This document shows positions 48,760 to 60,700 of a stretch of DNA of 64,000 bases, one piece after another. Source of the stretch: Monosporascus cannonballus. Its lineage: Eukaryota > Ascomycota > Sordariomycetes > Xylariales. The stretch is taken from the NCBI GenBank assembly GCA_004154925.1, contig QJNS01000126.1, positions 162,696 to 226,695 of the forward strand, given 5' to 3'. The position numbers were made by a program, and so were the translations under genes. Below the pieces are notes generated by a model. It had not been told where the DNA came from. It worked only from the letters and a program-made list of their open reading frames with translations, and did not search any database. The number at the start of each line of letters is the position of its first letter. Within the stretch, counting starts at the first letter, position 1.

Positions 48760-49002
48760 TACTCCGTTGCTAGGTTACACAAAAACTGTACGCATTGCGA
48801 GAGCGCACGCCATTAGCTGAATATAACAACGCAACTGATGTCCCTTATATCCGACACATATATATATATACGAAAACTTCGCCCTCGAATAATTAGAGAA
48901 AAGCAGGCGTTAATGGTTATCTACTTACTACCCCTATTACGAACTACCTGCTAAGCTCCTTTTTCGGCCTTTCACTCTGTGCTTCACCCTTTTCTGTAAC
49001 AT

Positions 49003-50530
49003 TTAGCACCAGCCTATGGACATACCGAACGGCCTGGAGGATTAACTTAGGCACAACAACAAGTTTGACAAGTTTAACGTCCAGTACTGCCGAGCGGAAC
49101 CTTTATCATGTCAATGCAAGGTCGGCTTATCTAAAGCCTTGCTGTTTACCGTGATTATCTGCGTCTTTATTAAGATCCTTGTATGCGTCGTCGTACTTCT
49201 CTTTTTGCCATATATATCCCTTGTCACCCCTGGATGCTATCGTGTCTTTTATTTCTAAGCCAGACTGCAGAACTATTGGACTTGGCACCTTGGATCACTC
49301 CGATAGCCAGCGACTAGAATACGGACACCGTAGACCAGGGCCGGTCACGGAGCCGATTGCTCGTCTAGCACCCAGCTTTGAGTCTCGGAGATGGAGGTAT
49401 CAAGATCATCGGCTCATGTCAACCGTCCCCAGAGTGGCATGTGTTCGTAATTATTTATCACCATTCCTGTCTATGGCCTTTCTGTCAGCCTGCTTGGCTT
49501 TCGCTTATGTTGGCAACGGGCGAAGCGAGTAAGTTCTCCGCTCCCTCCTGCTTCTGGTCTCAGTACTAGCAAATTACATCTACAAATTGTCTTCAGTGGT
49601 GGCTCCTTCGGCAAGTCTGACGACGAACGTCCGGTATCCCGCCCTGTCTATAGCTCCTATCTCGGCTCATTACTCATTGCCAACTCGCCGCAACTTCTCT
49701 TTCCCTATGTTACTTCTCCTTCAACTCCCTCTTTACTAGACTTCAGGCAGAGTAGGAATGGCACTCGTTGTCTCCTTCACACCGACCTTTACGAGTATCA
49801 TGCCCGGAGGGTGAGCAAACCTCGAGCTACAAGCTCCAGCTACCTATTGCGTTCCTTATTTTATTATCAGTGTTTTAATGCACTGGATGTATAAAATACC
49901 ATTTTCCTTTACTTAATCGAAGGTGATCAGTTGGAAACTCTATTCTGTGCTGGTTCTTCTCAGCTAACGACTTCAGGTTATTGGGGAAGTGGGAATAGGA
50001 CTGAACGGTATCAAAGTGCAATGGAGCGCTACTTTAACGTAGCAGAGGATCCTTTGACCGCGGTTAGCTTCTCCGCAACTCCGGTACTGGCTCCTTTCAT
50101 CTTGAGCTTTATTTCAGTACCCTTGCCGATATTTTTGGGTCTACGAAAGGTGCCCGGCTTCATGGTATCTGGCTCAACGAATTCGCTGGTTTTATCTGCA
50201 GCATGTCACTCAAGCATCCCCGAGAACTCGCATGGTATGCTCTAGAAACTCCAAAGACAGTTATTCTCTTATGAAATGGTTATAATAATAGCAATAATGA
50301 TACTAACGCGAGTAGAGGACCTGTCGCTCTGCGGACAAGTGAGAAGGCCGACGAGCTCAATAGCGTTGTTGGACGACGAAGAGTATGACCAAATATTAAT
50401 AGATTGGCTCGGATAAGGCTGTGATGGAGCGTTGTAAGGGCACCCCTTACCTTCTCGACAAACTCGTGAGCGGGAGCCGAAAAGAGGTCATGCATATAGG
50501 CGTTGGGATGAAGAGAGCTACATTGGCCTA
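49003..50530 (+). pseudogene. Decayed DUF6536-type fungal membrane protein gene
   Basis: Successive blocks in changing frames follow the order of the large DUF6536 family of multi-pass fungal proteins of unknown function. They are: CQCKVGLSKALLFTVIICVF; SLVTPG then, after a 1-base shift near 49230, DAIVSFISKPD; after a good GT-AG intron (49529-49596), GGSFGKSDDERP and YLGSLLIANSPQLLF; after another shift near 49700, YFSFNSLFTRLQAE then a TAG stop and EWHS...PLRVSCPEGEQTSSY; and in a third frame (from about 49931) FLGLRKVPGFMVSGSTNSLV with SAACHSS. A GPVALRTSEKADEL-like piece and a final KEVMHIGVGM-like piece follow. At least three frameshifts and a stop make it non-functional. Its 5' end abuts the family-C LTR and a solo LTR lies just downstream. 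The family name rests on remembered motif order. Confidence 0.6.
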
Positions 50531-50644
50531 CCGGAAGACGGCAAATTGTATTTACAAGTCGATTTTTGACTTCCACGAGCCTGGAAAAACTGTACTGGGT
50601 CATGGTGCAACATAGAGTAAGGCGTAAAGCGCCAATGAGTTGCG

Positions 50645-50849
50645 TGTCAGGTCACAAGGTGCGACCTCCTTTCTGGGGCCCAGCGCCCCACCAGTGAGGG
50701 ACTGTTTTGTGTGTATATAGGGGGGCCTCGCCCCGAGTAGTTAGAGAAAGGCAGGCGTTAATGGCCATCTATTCACTACCCATACTACGAACTACCTGCT
50801 AGGCTCCTTCTTCTGCCTCTCACTCTGTATTTTGCCCTTTTCTCTGACA
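50645..50849 (+). mobile_element. Solo LTR, family E
   Basis: 205 bp starting TGTCAGGTCAC and ending TCTCTGACA, with flanks TTGCG and TTGTG (one transition apart), consistent with a 5-bp duplication. TATA-like GTGTATATAGG inside. The last about 120 bp match the end of the family-C LTR, but the first part is different. Not RIP-mutated. Confidence 0.7.
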
Positions 50850-51748
50850 TTGTGTTGAATATATATAAAACGAGATAAATTAGCGCTATAGTTACAGCCT
50901 TAGGAATTGATATCCTTCTTTTTATTCTAGGGTTGCGCATATTCCCCACCAGAAACGTCCCCGACTAGATGGTGTTGAGTCCCATACGGTACCTACCCTA
51001 GCTTTATCAGCCAGCTGTTCCCAAGCGCGGAAATTCTCGCATTCTGAATAAGGGTAACTTGTCAAATGTGGGGAAAAGTAAAGCTAATGCGCTTGTGTGA
51101 AGAAATAAATGTGAATTCTCCTTTACAAGTTTGTACTCTGACCCTTATCCTACTATTAGATGGGCCTAATCACGATTACATCCGCTTTATAACCCTTACG
51201 AGCGTGGAGCGGTTAAGGCTGTCACTTTCTCATAAGGCAGGCCATATCACAGTTTTATTTCCAAGATTGTTCAGGTGATAGGCGAACGTTATGGGGGGTG
51301 CACCACAACAAAAGCTTCCCCTACTGGCCCACAATAGTATATCTAACGGCAAGGCTATAACACGGCCCCAAGGTCCCTCGCACGCTGACTTCAGCTGGCC
51401 TGTATATACCACCAATTAGTTACTTATGCCGGTATATGTAGTAAGAAGGGGCGCCTGGGGGCAAAATGAGTGCAGTCCAGTTGGATGATGAACTATCCTA
51501 AGAACCTTGGACTTCAAGCTTCCTTATGTCTAGACATATCACCACACTCTATGGCCTTCCATGTGTGCACCTTGACCTTGTATTAGTGTTCCGATTAAGT
51601 ATTGCGTATTGCTCTTCGCCCTAAGCATGTATTACACCCGCCTAGGATTTGAGACACTAAATAACTACGTCTGCCAGGACATTCTAGGATATATCCACCA
51701 CGGCCTTTGGGACTTATCTTCCCCCTGAGGCTTCGTAACTTCCGTCGA
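50850..51748. other. Intergenic, no recognised gene
   Basis: GC-balanced; short frames only. Confidence 0.4.
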
Positions 51749-52293
51749 CTACCAGCAGTACCCACCGTCGCTATCTTCCGGGTCTTCCTGGCGATGGCCT
51801 CCCTTGCCCTTGCCCTTGCCCTTGCAGGTCCGCCAGCCCAATCTCCTGACGTTGAAGTCTGTCATGTTCATCTGGCTCATCTGTGCCTCGCGGACCTCTG
51901 TACACACCTTGCACTCCTCCCCGCGGAACTCTTCTTCGCTGCGTCGCACTCCCTGCCAGTACGTTAACGGCCGGTGGAAAAAGGCGAGGCCTCTGTTCAA
52001 GGTGGTCCCTTCGTACTAGGGGTAGGTAGAAGAAACGGTCGCGAGATGAAGGAGTACCCTAGCTGTGAGTGATGGGATCCTTGGCTCATTATAAGATGGA
52101 GGTGGCCAGAGCGGCGCTGCCCAGAAGGCCATAGGCATAGAATATCCGCGTAAGGGAATTCTGAACGTACCATCGAGCAACGACCGAACGCTCCCTTCCG
52201 ACGACCTTCCCGGCACCACTGCTGATTTGTGCGCTCCCACAGCTGCTGGCCACAGGTTGGGCAAATGGAAAGGATCTTGACATTGCGACACAT
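51749..52293 (-). CDS. Possible small Cys-rich protein (two exons)
   Basis: Minus-strand model: exon 1 52293-52171 (MCRNVKILSICPTCGQQLW), intron 52170-51953 (GTACGT...CTGGCAG, 218 bp with a GTTAAC possible branch site), exon 2 51952-51749, in phase, giving 108 residues. CPTCG and a later ECKVC could form a zinc site, and a run of KGKGKGKG near the end is basic. Small proteins with a CxxC start and an xxxFGRC segment exist in many fungi without known function, but I cannot name this one. The intron is long for this genome, so the model may be wrong or the locus decayed. Confidence 0.38.
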
Positions 52294-54779
52294 GACTAGG
52301 CTGGCTAGGGGATGGGAAGCCGCTGTTGACTATCCCACTAAGGCCGTAGTCAGCTTGCACCGCTTCGGGCCGATGCGCAAAATGCAAACCCCGTCGTGTG
52401 TCGGGCGTACCTTGCACGAACTCGTGAGCGGGCGGCTTCTCCGAGCACCGGTGACTAATAATATGGAGAAATGGGGCTGAATTTTATCTGTTCCGGAGTG
52501 ACCTAACACGAGATATGTCGAGCTCTGCGGGATGGCGCGAGAGGTTCCGTAAGCCGTAAGTTCCAACGACGCGACTAATTCAACAGTTATAAGGAGCTAG
52601 CGGCCTGTCCATATCGGACAAATCTCAGAGGCAGCCGATGGCCGACTATCTTATATCCAGCTACCATAACGGTGTCCTTGCCCGCGAATACCATTCATGT
52701 TTCTGCCATCCCTACCAAGTCCGATCGATGCATTGCGCCGCTACCTCGCTCTACCTATCAGATATGCCTTCGCCCATTTTCGTCCATCTACATATGAAAG
52801 AGGGATACAAGGTTTTCTACACCCAATCTTGTGGGTAGCCGTCACACATATGCGATGTTGCGCATATTATCTGTTCTAACCAGCATAATCCCATGTGTAG
52901 CGGGAGGGGGATACTTATGTGACTGACAGAAGCTTCCTGAGCTCGAAAAGGGAAGAGGATTGCTCGCTGTTTCATGGCTGCACCGTTACTACCCCAGCAC
53001 GAGAGGCATTACATCCCCACGTGCGACGCTTCACTTGCGATAATAAGGAGCGCAACGGTCCCGCCCCGCTTTTACCACGATTATCCAGATACTCTCCCCG
53101 GCGAAGGTCTCCAATGAAGCAATCGCAGGTGTATCCGAGATACGGGTGGTTCATCTACCATCCTTGCGGATTATGCAGGAGCGGCTGTCTGAGTCCGATG
53201 TAACACACAAGCTAGTACCGAACTATAGGCAGCAGTGATGGGCGGTGGCTTTAGATGTGGCGATCTGCTTGATCTGAAAAAGAAAAGTTCACTGATTGAT
53301 TAGCTGTGTTCCTCAAAATCGCCCGTGCCATATAATAACCGCACTATCACATGGGCTAGACCGTAGGTTTTAGCGAGTATCTAGTTCCTCCATGACCGCC
53401 TCGATGCTGCATGGAGGGAGCTAAAGACACGATTTTATGTTTACAGGCACCATGCATCGAAACCTCGCTCGACTAAGTAAGTCACACACAGGATATGCAC
53501 GAGATAACGTGCCGTTCCACAGAGAGTTGTGTGCCCGAGTGGCAGAATTGACGTGCCAGATAATTGCCATGACAGCTGCGGGAAGAAGTGCTTAGAGTTT
53601 GGGAGGGGACAAAAATGGTTAAGTGATTTTGCTGGATAGTGCGGGTACTCAACGATAGAAAACGGAGCAAGTCGGACTATCCTATAACCTTGAACTCTGT
53701 GGCGGTAGTCGAGTGGATGCACCACCCAACGCCCAGCCCTATATTCCTCGCCGACAAGAGATCTGCTATGAGATTAATCGTTGGCACATAACGTCTCTTC
53801 TCAAAGCGCTAATCACGTATATCAGGTTGGGAGGCCAGATCTTGTTGGGGTAGGGGTTGGAATAGGGGTAGCTAGACGACCCACACCTCTATGTATTGTA
53901 TGCGCTCTTGTGTAGCACCCCAAGCCTCCAAACCAGTTCCATCCCAACGTTTGTTGGCCCGTCATTCAGTATTCTGCTCGACGTTGCGCCTCTCAATAAA
54001 TGGTACCAGGCTCCATGTTCAACAATGCCTAGATGCTCTCAAACTCTCTTGCAACCTCTTAGCCCTCCGCTTTGTCGCCGTTCGTTTCATGCCGTCGAAA
54101 AGAAGAACCTCAAACATAATGCTAAAACTGAGGGGGGCGAAGGTCCAGGTAAGGTGACAGGCAGTGCCACCTAGCATCTGTATCACCTGCTAGTTGCAGG
54201 AGCCGTCTTCCATTTAATGCTTCTAGCCCTGAGAGCACAGTAAAAATCAGAAGGATGTCACGGGAGCATCGTAAAGCGAAGTCGGATTTGGCCCATGGGT
54301 TACATGGAGATCATCCCAATCTAGACAGCTGGGCGCTGAGGTAAAGGGATAGCAGAGGAGCCTTCTGTAGTCACCGGGGATAATATAATGCCTATCACTC
54401 ATGTGGTAAAATTCATTATGAGTTAGTCTTCGCTTATTACTCCCTCTATCCGTACATTCAGGGGAGCCCCATTTGCCGCACGATGCCGTCCCGCCGTAGA
54501 TTGCATCCAAGGTCTAAACAACGATGGAAACCATAAAACGCCGCCGGCCTGTATTTGGAAAAGAAACCTCGAAGATTTAAACACGGTGAACATGACGGTA
54601 CGGAAAGACAGGCATACATGCATCCGACCAAGTAAAGCAGATATCCCATGGCGTGGGGTAAGATACCGATTATTACGTGTCACCCGAACAAATCAGGGGG
54701 TAGTTAGTTCAGTTCCCTACCCAAACCAGCGCAAGCCGCCTACCTGTCCCCGCCCGGTAGCTCGTTTAAGAACCCTCAA
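52294..54779. other. Intergenic between the small gene and TOR, no recognised gene
   Basis: GC-balanced. Frames at 52919-53203, 53441-53725 and 53891-54174 resemble no family I know. The region next to 54779 should hold the TOR 3' UTR. Confidence 0.4.
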
Positions 54780-57700
54780 TTACCAGAAAGAACACCATCC
54801 TATGTAGTGCTGGCAGAGGTTCTCGAGCTTCGTGGCCTCGATGATGAGTTTGTTGACCTGGGCTACCACCTCGAGCTCCTCGTGCGGCTTGAAGTCGCGG
54901 CCCGTGAGCTTTTGGTTGACGCGGTCGAGCACCTCGACGGCGCGCGAGTTCTGTATCTCGGCCACCTCGCCGTCTCGGCCGCCGCCTTCCGCGTGGCCGG
55001 GGCCGGCCCCGTTGATGGCGCTCGAGTTGGTGCGCGCCCGGGCCCGCGCGGTGTTAATGGGCTGGCCTCCGAGCTGCTGCTGCTGCTGGTGCTGCGCCGC
55101 CGTCTCGGCCGCCGCCTGCTGGGTCGCGAAGTAAGCGGACGGCAGCTGGTCGGACTCGAGAATGCTGGGGCGCCGGGCGCGGGCCGCGGCACTGACGAGC
55201 GCCGCCTCGCGGTCGGACTGGAAGTTCGGCCCGACTGGTGACGCCGCATTGGTGAGACGCCAAGTTAGGAGCGGGTCGTGGATGAACTGCGGGATGTTGT
55301 GTTAGTATGCGCGCCATAACGTAGATGAGACGACGAAAGAAAAACGAGGAGAAGGGAACCTACAGCCTCCAGAACGGCCATTACGCTCTCCTTATTCTCA
55401 CGAAGCACACGCATGACGTGCTCGCACGTGATGCGGAAGCTACCCTCGATGTTGCTGACCTCCATTGCGTAGGTCAACATTCTCGTGAGACGGAACGGCA
55501 CCCGCTCCGGGTACTTGTCCCGCTTCATGGCGACCTCGAAGCAGTCGCCAAAATCGATATGGATGATCTTGCCGGTAATGCGGTCCAACATCAAGTTGCT
55601 CGGATGCCTGTCACCAAGACCGAGAATGTAGCCGACCATGCTCATGACACCCAAGCTACGCGTGTAGTTTGTGCGCCGTTCCAGCCATGCTTCGGAACTC
55701 TTGCTCTTGAGCCAGAGGACACGGTATAGATCCTGGCCCGTCGTGTTGTCCAGCGCATAGCCGAAGACCTCAACCTTCTGCATGAGGGTGAGATTATCGT
55801 AGTCCGGAGCCATCTGCAACATGATGCGGTGCTCAATGTTGAGCAAAATTTTGCGACTTTCGCGATATTCGCGGATGAGTACGTGCAACGTGTCACTGTT
55901 CGGCACCCACCCGAGGAGACCCGAGTTCTGAGATAGGGGAATTGCCGGGTAGCGTTGAATACCGAGGTGCCGCTTGTAACACTCCGAGTCATTGGCGAGG
56001 AGAGTGTTGCACAGACCGAAAAGCTGCATGACACGCTCGTCTTGACGGATATCCTCATGGCCCTTCAGTAAGAAGGCGTACGAATTGCCGTCGCTGCCAT
56101 TTATGCTCAACTTCCTGGGGCGCTGTTTCGAATTGATCACGCTAAACGTCGAGTCGAAAGACATAATCCGTACGATGGGCGCACCGCTGCGGTACGTACC
56201 GGGCACGGCAAGGTCGAGGTTCTTGGCCGCGAGCAGCTTAGGAGAGCAGTAGGCAAGCTCGAGTGATGTCATCTGTGGTAGTTGTCTTCCTATCCTACGG
56301 AAGACCTGGTAATACAGATCCCATGCTTGGTTGAGATCACTCACGTCGCGGCTGGTTTCGTACTGTCGACACCATTCACGTGCCTCCGTGAGGTCGCGGC
56401 CGAACGTCTGAGCAAAACTTATCTCGCGGAGCGTCTCGGGCCCTCGCTCGAGCTGCTCGTGCAATGGTCCTAGGGTAGCAAACATACCTTCGATGTTGTG
56501 ATCTCCGAAGTACAGTCGGGAAGCTTCTTCGAGGCCTTCGTGCCACTGCTCATGCCATAGAACTGCAACACGGATAAGCTCGTGACTGACGGTATCTGCT
56601 TGTTCGACTAGTTTCGCGCTGTGTGCTCGCATGCTGTCCATGATGAGCGCAGCCGACTTGGACCTCCTAGAACTCTGCGCAGACTTCATCGCCACTGTAA
56701 GCGGATAGACCAAAGCCTGGGGATGATTGCGTCCAACGTCGGCAAGGAGATTGTGAATTGACTGTCGCACTCGAGTGTTGGGCTGGTTGATACGTGCGAT
56801 GAGCTGAGGGATCACCTCGAGCCAGGTATCGACGCTGACGGTTCCGAAGCCCTGAGTAACGGCAGAATTGACTTCGCTACTACCGCCGTGCGTGAACCAC
56901 AATGTGAGGAGACGAAGAGTATCCTGAAGCGAGCTACCGGACGATAAGGCGATAGACTTGAAGAAGCCTTGGACAGCCGGGACAACATGGTCCACGACGA
57001 TCGTAGGGTCCGGCTTTGGCATGCCCCTTTCGGTGGGAGATGTTAGTGCCTGAACGATTTCGAAGTTCGCTAGAGCCCAGGCATGCCAAGCCTTGTACCA
57101 CTTGGGATTGTACTTAGTCGCTTGCGAGTACGACGTCAGTATATCCTGAATACTAGGGTTGGTCCAGTCGTTTTTATTGAGGGCTACCTGCCATTCTCCC
57201 TGTCTGAGGTAGCATTTCGCAAGAAGCACCGTCTGCTCCTGTAGAGCCTTGTGGGCCCTATGACTCGTGAACTCGGCCTCAGCCCCGCTTTGGTAGCCGT
57301 AGTCGCCCATTGAGTTCGCGCCGTTGGGGACAGCCTGCAGGTGGGCTCTGGCAACCTCGAGACTGTGAGCCGTATCATTGGTGAACTTGCGCAGGCAGTA
57401 CAAGGTCTTCTCAGGATGACCAGTTTGTCGCAGGTTTGCTTGCTGGCCGTATTCCCAATAAAATTTCAATACGGCATATACAACCTGAGGAGGGATCCTC
57501 GCCGGCCCTCGCTGCGGCTGCTGGGCATCGTTCCAATAGGGTATAATCGTCTCGAGTGGATGATCGGTGCCGATGAGTTGCTTGAAAGACTTCTCGGCAA
57601 GGCCCATTCTGCCGGACTTGCGACACAGGTTGGCGAATTTGATCCACATGTGCATGTTCTCGCTAGGAGCGATCACCAAACCCCGAAGTCTTAACATGCG

Positions 57701-60700
57701 CTGCCAGACCTCGACGTTTCTCTGGCAGCCCTTCAAGCGGTCTTCCCATGTGCGTCGCATCGTAGCCTTCTTCTTTTCGTCGGCCTGCTTGTAGACGATG
57801 ATTTCCTCAAGCTCCGCAAGCATCTGGACGCGGACGATGACCTGATAGGCGCGGTTGTAAGACTCGCTGACAAGGGCGCTAAGCTCAGTATCTAAACCTT
57901 CCCGAGTCTGCTGTATACAGGCCGCGGCCTCGCGGAACTGATTGCGGTGCAATGCTAGCATGGCCCCAAAGAAGGATCTATCAGGACTGTAGCGTTTCAT
58001 CGACTGCAAGTAGATACTACAACATCTAGAGTTAGTAAATGCGCGATCTGGTCAATTTGGTGAACAATCGGGAGTTCGTAAGACACGTCTCGGGAGCTAC
58101 GACTCCCGAAAGTCCACGTTTGGGAATCTGTGCCCTCGAAACTAGAGAACATGGGGGAACAAATAACTGCAGAAATTGCTTACTCCATCGAGTCCCATTT
58201 GCCAAGGCCCCAAGCCGCAGCGGTTGCGAGGGGCGCAATTCGCCGCTGGATCTCAGGGGCCGAGTTAGCCCAGGTGTTACCTGCGAGGCTGGCAAGGGCA
58301 TCCCATTCGCCAAGTGCGTGCAGACAGCGCATCTTGCCCATGACGATGTCGATGGGAACGGCCTGGTCGGGAGGAATCTCTTTCTCTCTCTTATCGTAGA
58401 ATTGCAAAGCTTCTTCCCAACGCTCCAGTTTCTCAAACCAGGTCTCTCGCAACTGGATACCCTCCTTATACAGCTGTGCCTTACGCAGGATGCCAATAGC
58501 AGCGTCGTATTGCTGGAGCTGATTGTTAATAGTAATCAGGGCCTCGACCGCCGGGCCGCTTTGGTCTTGCAGGAACTCCAACTCCTTGTAATGGAGCGCC
58601 TTGGCGTACGCATGACATCGGGCCGCTTCCCTACCTAGAACCCTGATGTCAATAGGCAACGCCTTATCATCGTGTTCCATGAATTCGGCAAGGTTGAGAA
58701 GAAGTCCAAGCAAATCCGGCGGCACGTTCTCAGATCGAATGGCATTCTCAATGTTCTGAATTAGCTCATCCTGAAACTGCTCATAAAGCTCACTCCAGCA
58801 TGAGACGAAGGCAGAGTTGAACAGCTCACGGGCGAGGGGCAAGTAAACGCTAGCAAGGGCGGCGCATGCCCGGAGAGCGTGGTTTGGCGACTCGGTCAGC
58901 AAGGTGGTACTGAACCGGCGCAACCATTCCTGCCAATCTTCCTTCGTCGACTTGCCCCTGGCGTCCCAGGCGGCTTTTAGATGTATAGCGTTCATCTCCA
59001 GCTTCTTCGTGCTTAACTCGGCGAAGGATGGCTCGTCTGGCTGATCAATAAACCTTGTCTCGGAGCTGAGGTCTTGGGGCAACACTTCTCCTTTCTGGAG
59101 CTTGCTCACAAGCAACTCATAATTCTGATGCTGGATCTGATGTGCTTGGAGTACCTTATTGACAGTGCCCATGAAATGCAAGTAGTCTTTCCCTAGCTGC
59201 TGGATCAAAGCACAGAGGGTGTCAAGAGCGGCCACTCGCAGAGACGACTCTCCACTGGCAAGGATTCTAGCGAGCGGGTGAATGATCTTGGACGCATAGT
59301 CGTTGAGGTTCACCTGACGCGAAATCTTGCCAATGGTTTCGATGGCCGACTTTCTCAGGAACGTTGGCTGGCCCTGTTTTTCAAAGGTTCGTACGATCAC
59401 AGGAACGATAAGGTGCATGTACTCCTCAGCGCTTGATCCGAAGACCAAGAAGGCGTGCAAGACCTTCTCTGACGGAATCCTCTTGGTGGAGGAATCTTTC
59501 TCCAAGATACCAAGCATCATCGGCAACAAGCCCGCCAGGTAGATCTTGAACTCCCCCTCAAGGGATCGAGAGATGGCCTCCACCAACGACAGGATCGTGG
59601 ATTGTAGTGACGGTGAGTGATCCCAATAATCTTGAAGAGCTTCAATGATTTCGGGCAGGTAATTCCGAATGTGTTGCCGAACGATACTCACTAGGGTGGC
59701 CAGCTGGTTGAAGTACGACTCCAGGCGGTTCTGGTTTGTAGTATTCCTGATAACTATTAGAAATGCCGGGATGATTCGGTCAAGAAACGGCACGCATTCG
59801 AGGCCGAGGGTACGGAAGATGTTCATGATAGCCTCGATCACTCCCGCATGATGCTGCACTAGGGACGGATCCTTGAGGATTTGCAGCAGGGCATTGATGA
59901 CAACGGTAGGGTAGTACTCCTTGTTCGAAGGAGTGAGGCCTGTCATCATTAGTGATATATCGGTCATGCGGTTCGCGTCGACGCGGCGCTTCAACTCGGG
60001 CGTGCGCTCCTCGACTTGCTGTTTGCCACACCTGTTAGCTGTCTTCTTCGGGAGGTCGTCCAGTTCAAAATCAAAATCAATAGACTCGTCGTCACTGTCA
60101 AAAGGGTCGCCCTTTCCAAGGCACCACGGACATCCAGCGTGGGGGTGAGAAGAAAACTCGTAGACGGGGCGTGGTACCTGATGTCTGTAAGGGTCCAAAG
60201 CCCCCAAGATCCCCATCAGTTTGATCGTCTCCTGTCTCAGGGGACCGCGCTGAGGCTCAGCCCGGATGATGTTCTGGAGGAGCTCAAGGAGCTGAGGATA
60301 CTCGAGGTAGGGGTCGATAACATAGCCAGAGTTGCTAGCCAGCTGGCCGAGAGTGTGCAGTGCGGCTTCTCGTTTAGCGACCGAGCTCTGATCTTTCAGC
60401 GCTTCGATGATGAGCGGCATGAGCTTGTCCTTGTATGGCAGCATGTTCTCTCCGCCCACTGTCGCGAGTTCACCAATAGCCTTGAGGATGGTGGCAGCCA
60501 CGGCTGGGTTCTGGTCACCGGCCTTGGGGAGAAGTACCGAGATCATGGGCTCGACGTAAGGCTTAATCAGCCCCTGCGCATTCTGAACGAGCAGACTCAG
60601 CAGTTTCGCGCTCTCCTCCTTGTTCCGTGCGACATCAGAGAACTCGAGCTCAGTAAGCATCTGTATCAGAGTTTTCCGCAACGAAGGAATGACGTAGGCT

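Larger units (their letters stand above)
47661..49001 (+). mobile_element. LTR, family C, split by two nested insertions
   Basis: Starts TGTCAACTAGCC and ends TTCTGTAACA. Removing LTR-B (47731-47892) and the MITE (47897-48759) with their target duplications leaves about 309 bp. The first part matches 42000-42173; the last about 110 bp match the end of the LTR at 50645-50849. An 18-bp perfect palindrome (47674-47691, GGTGTGC-TATA-GCACACC) lies near its start. The flanks (GGATA, TTTAG) do not match, so it may be one LTR of a truncated element rather than a solo LTR. Confidence 0.7.

Noticed and set aside
54863..55317. Arg/Ser/Pro-rich minus-strand open frames
   Set aside because: They are alternative frames of the GC-rich last TOR exon, whose true frame leads into the FATC domain.
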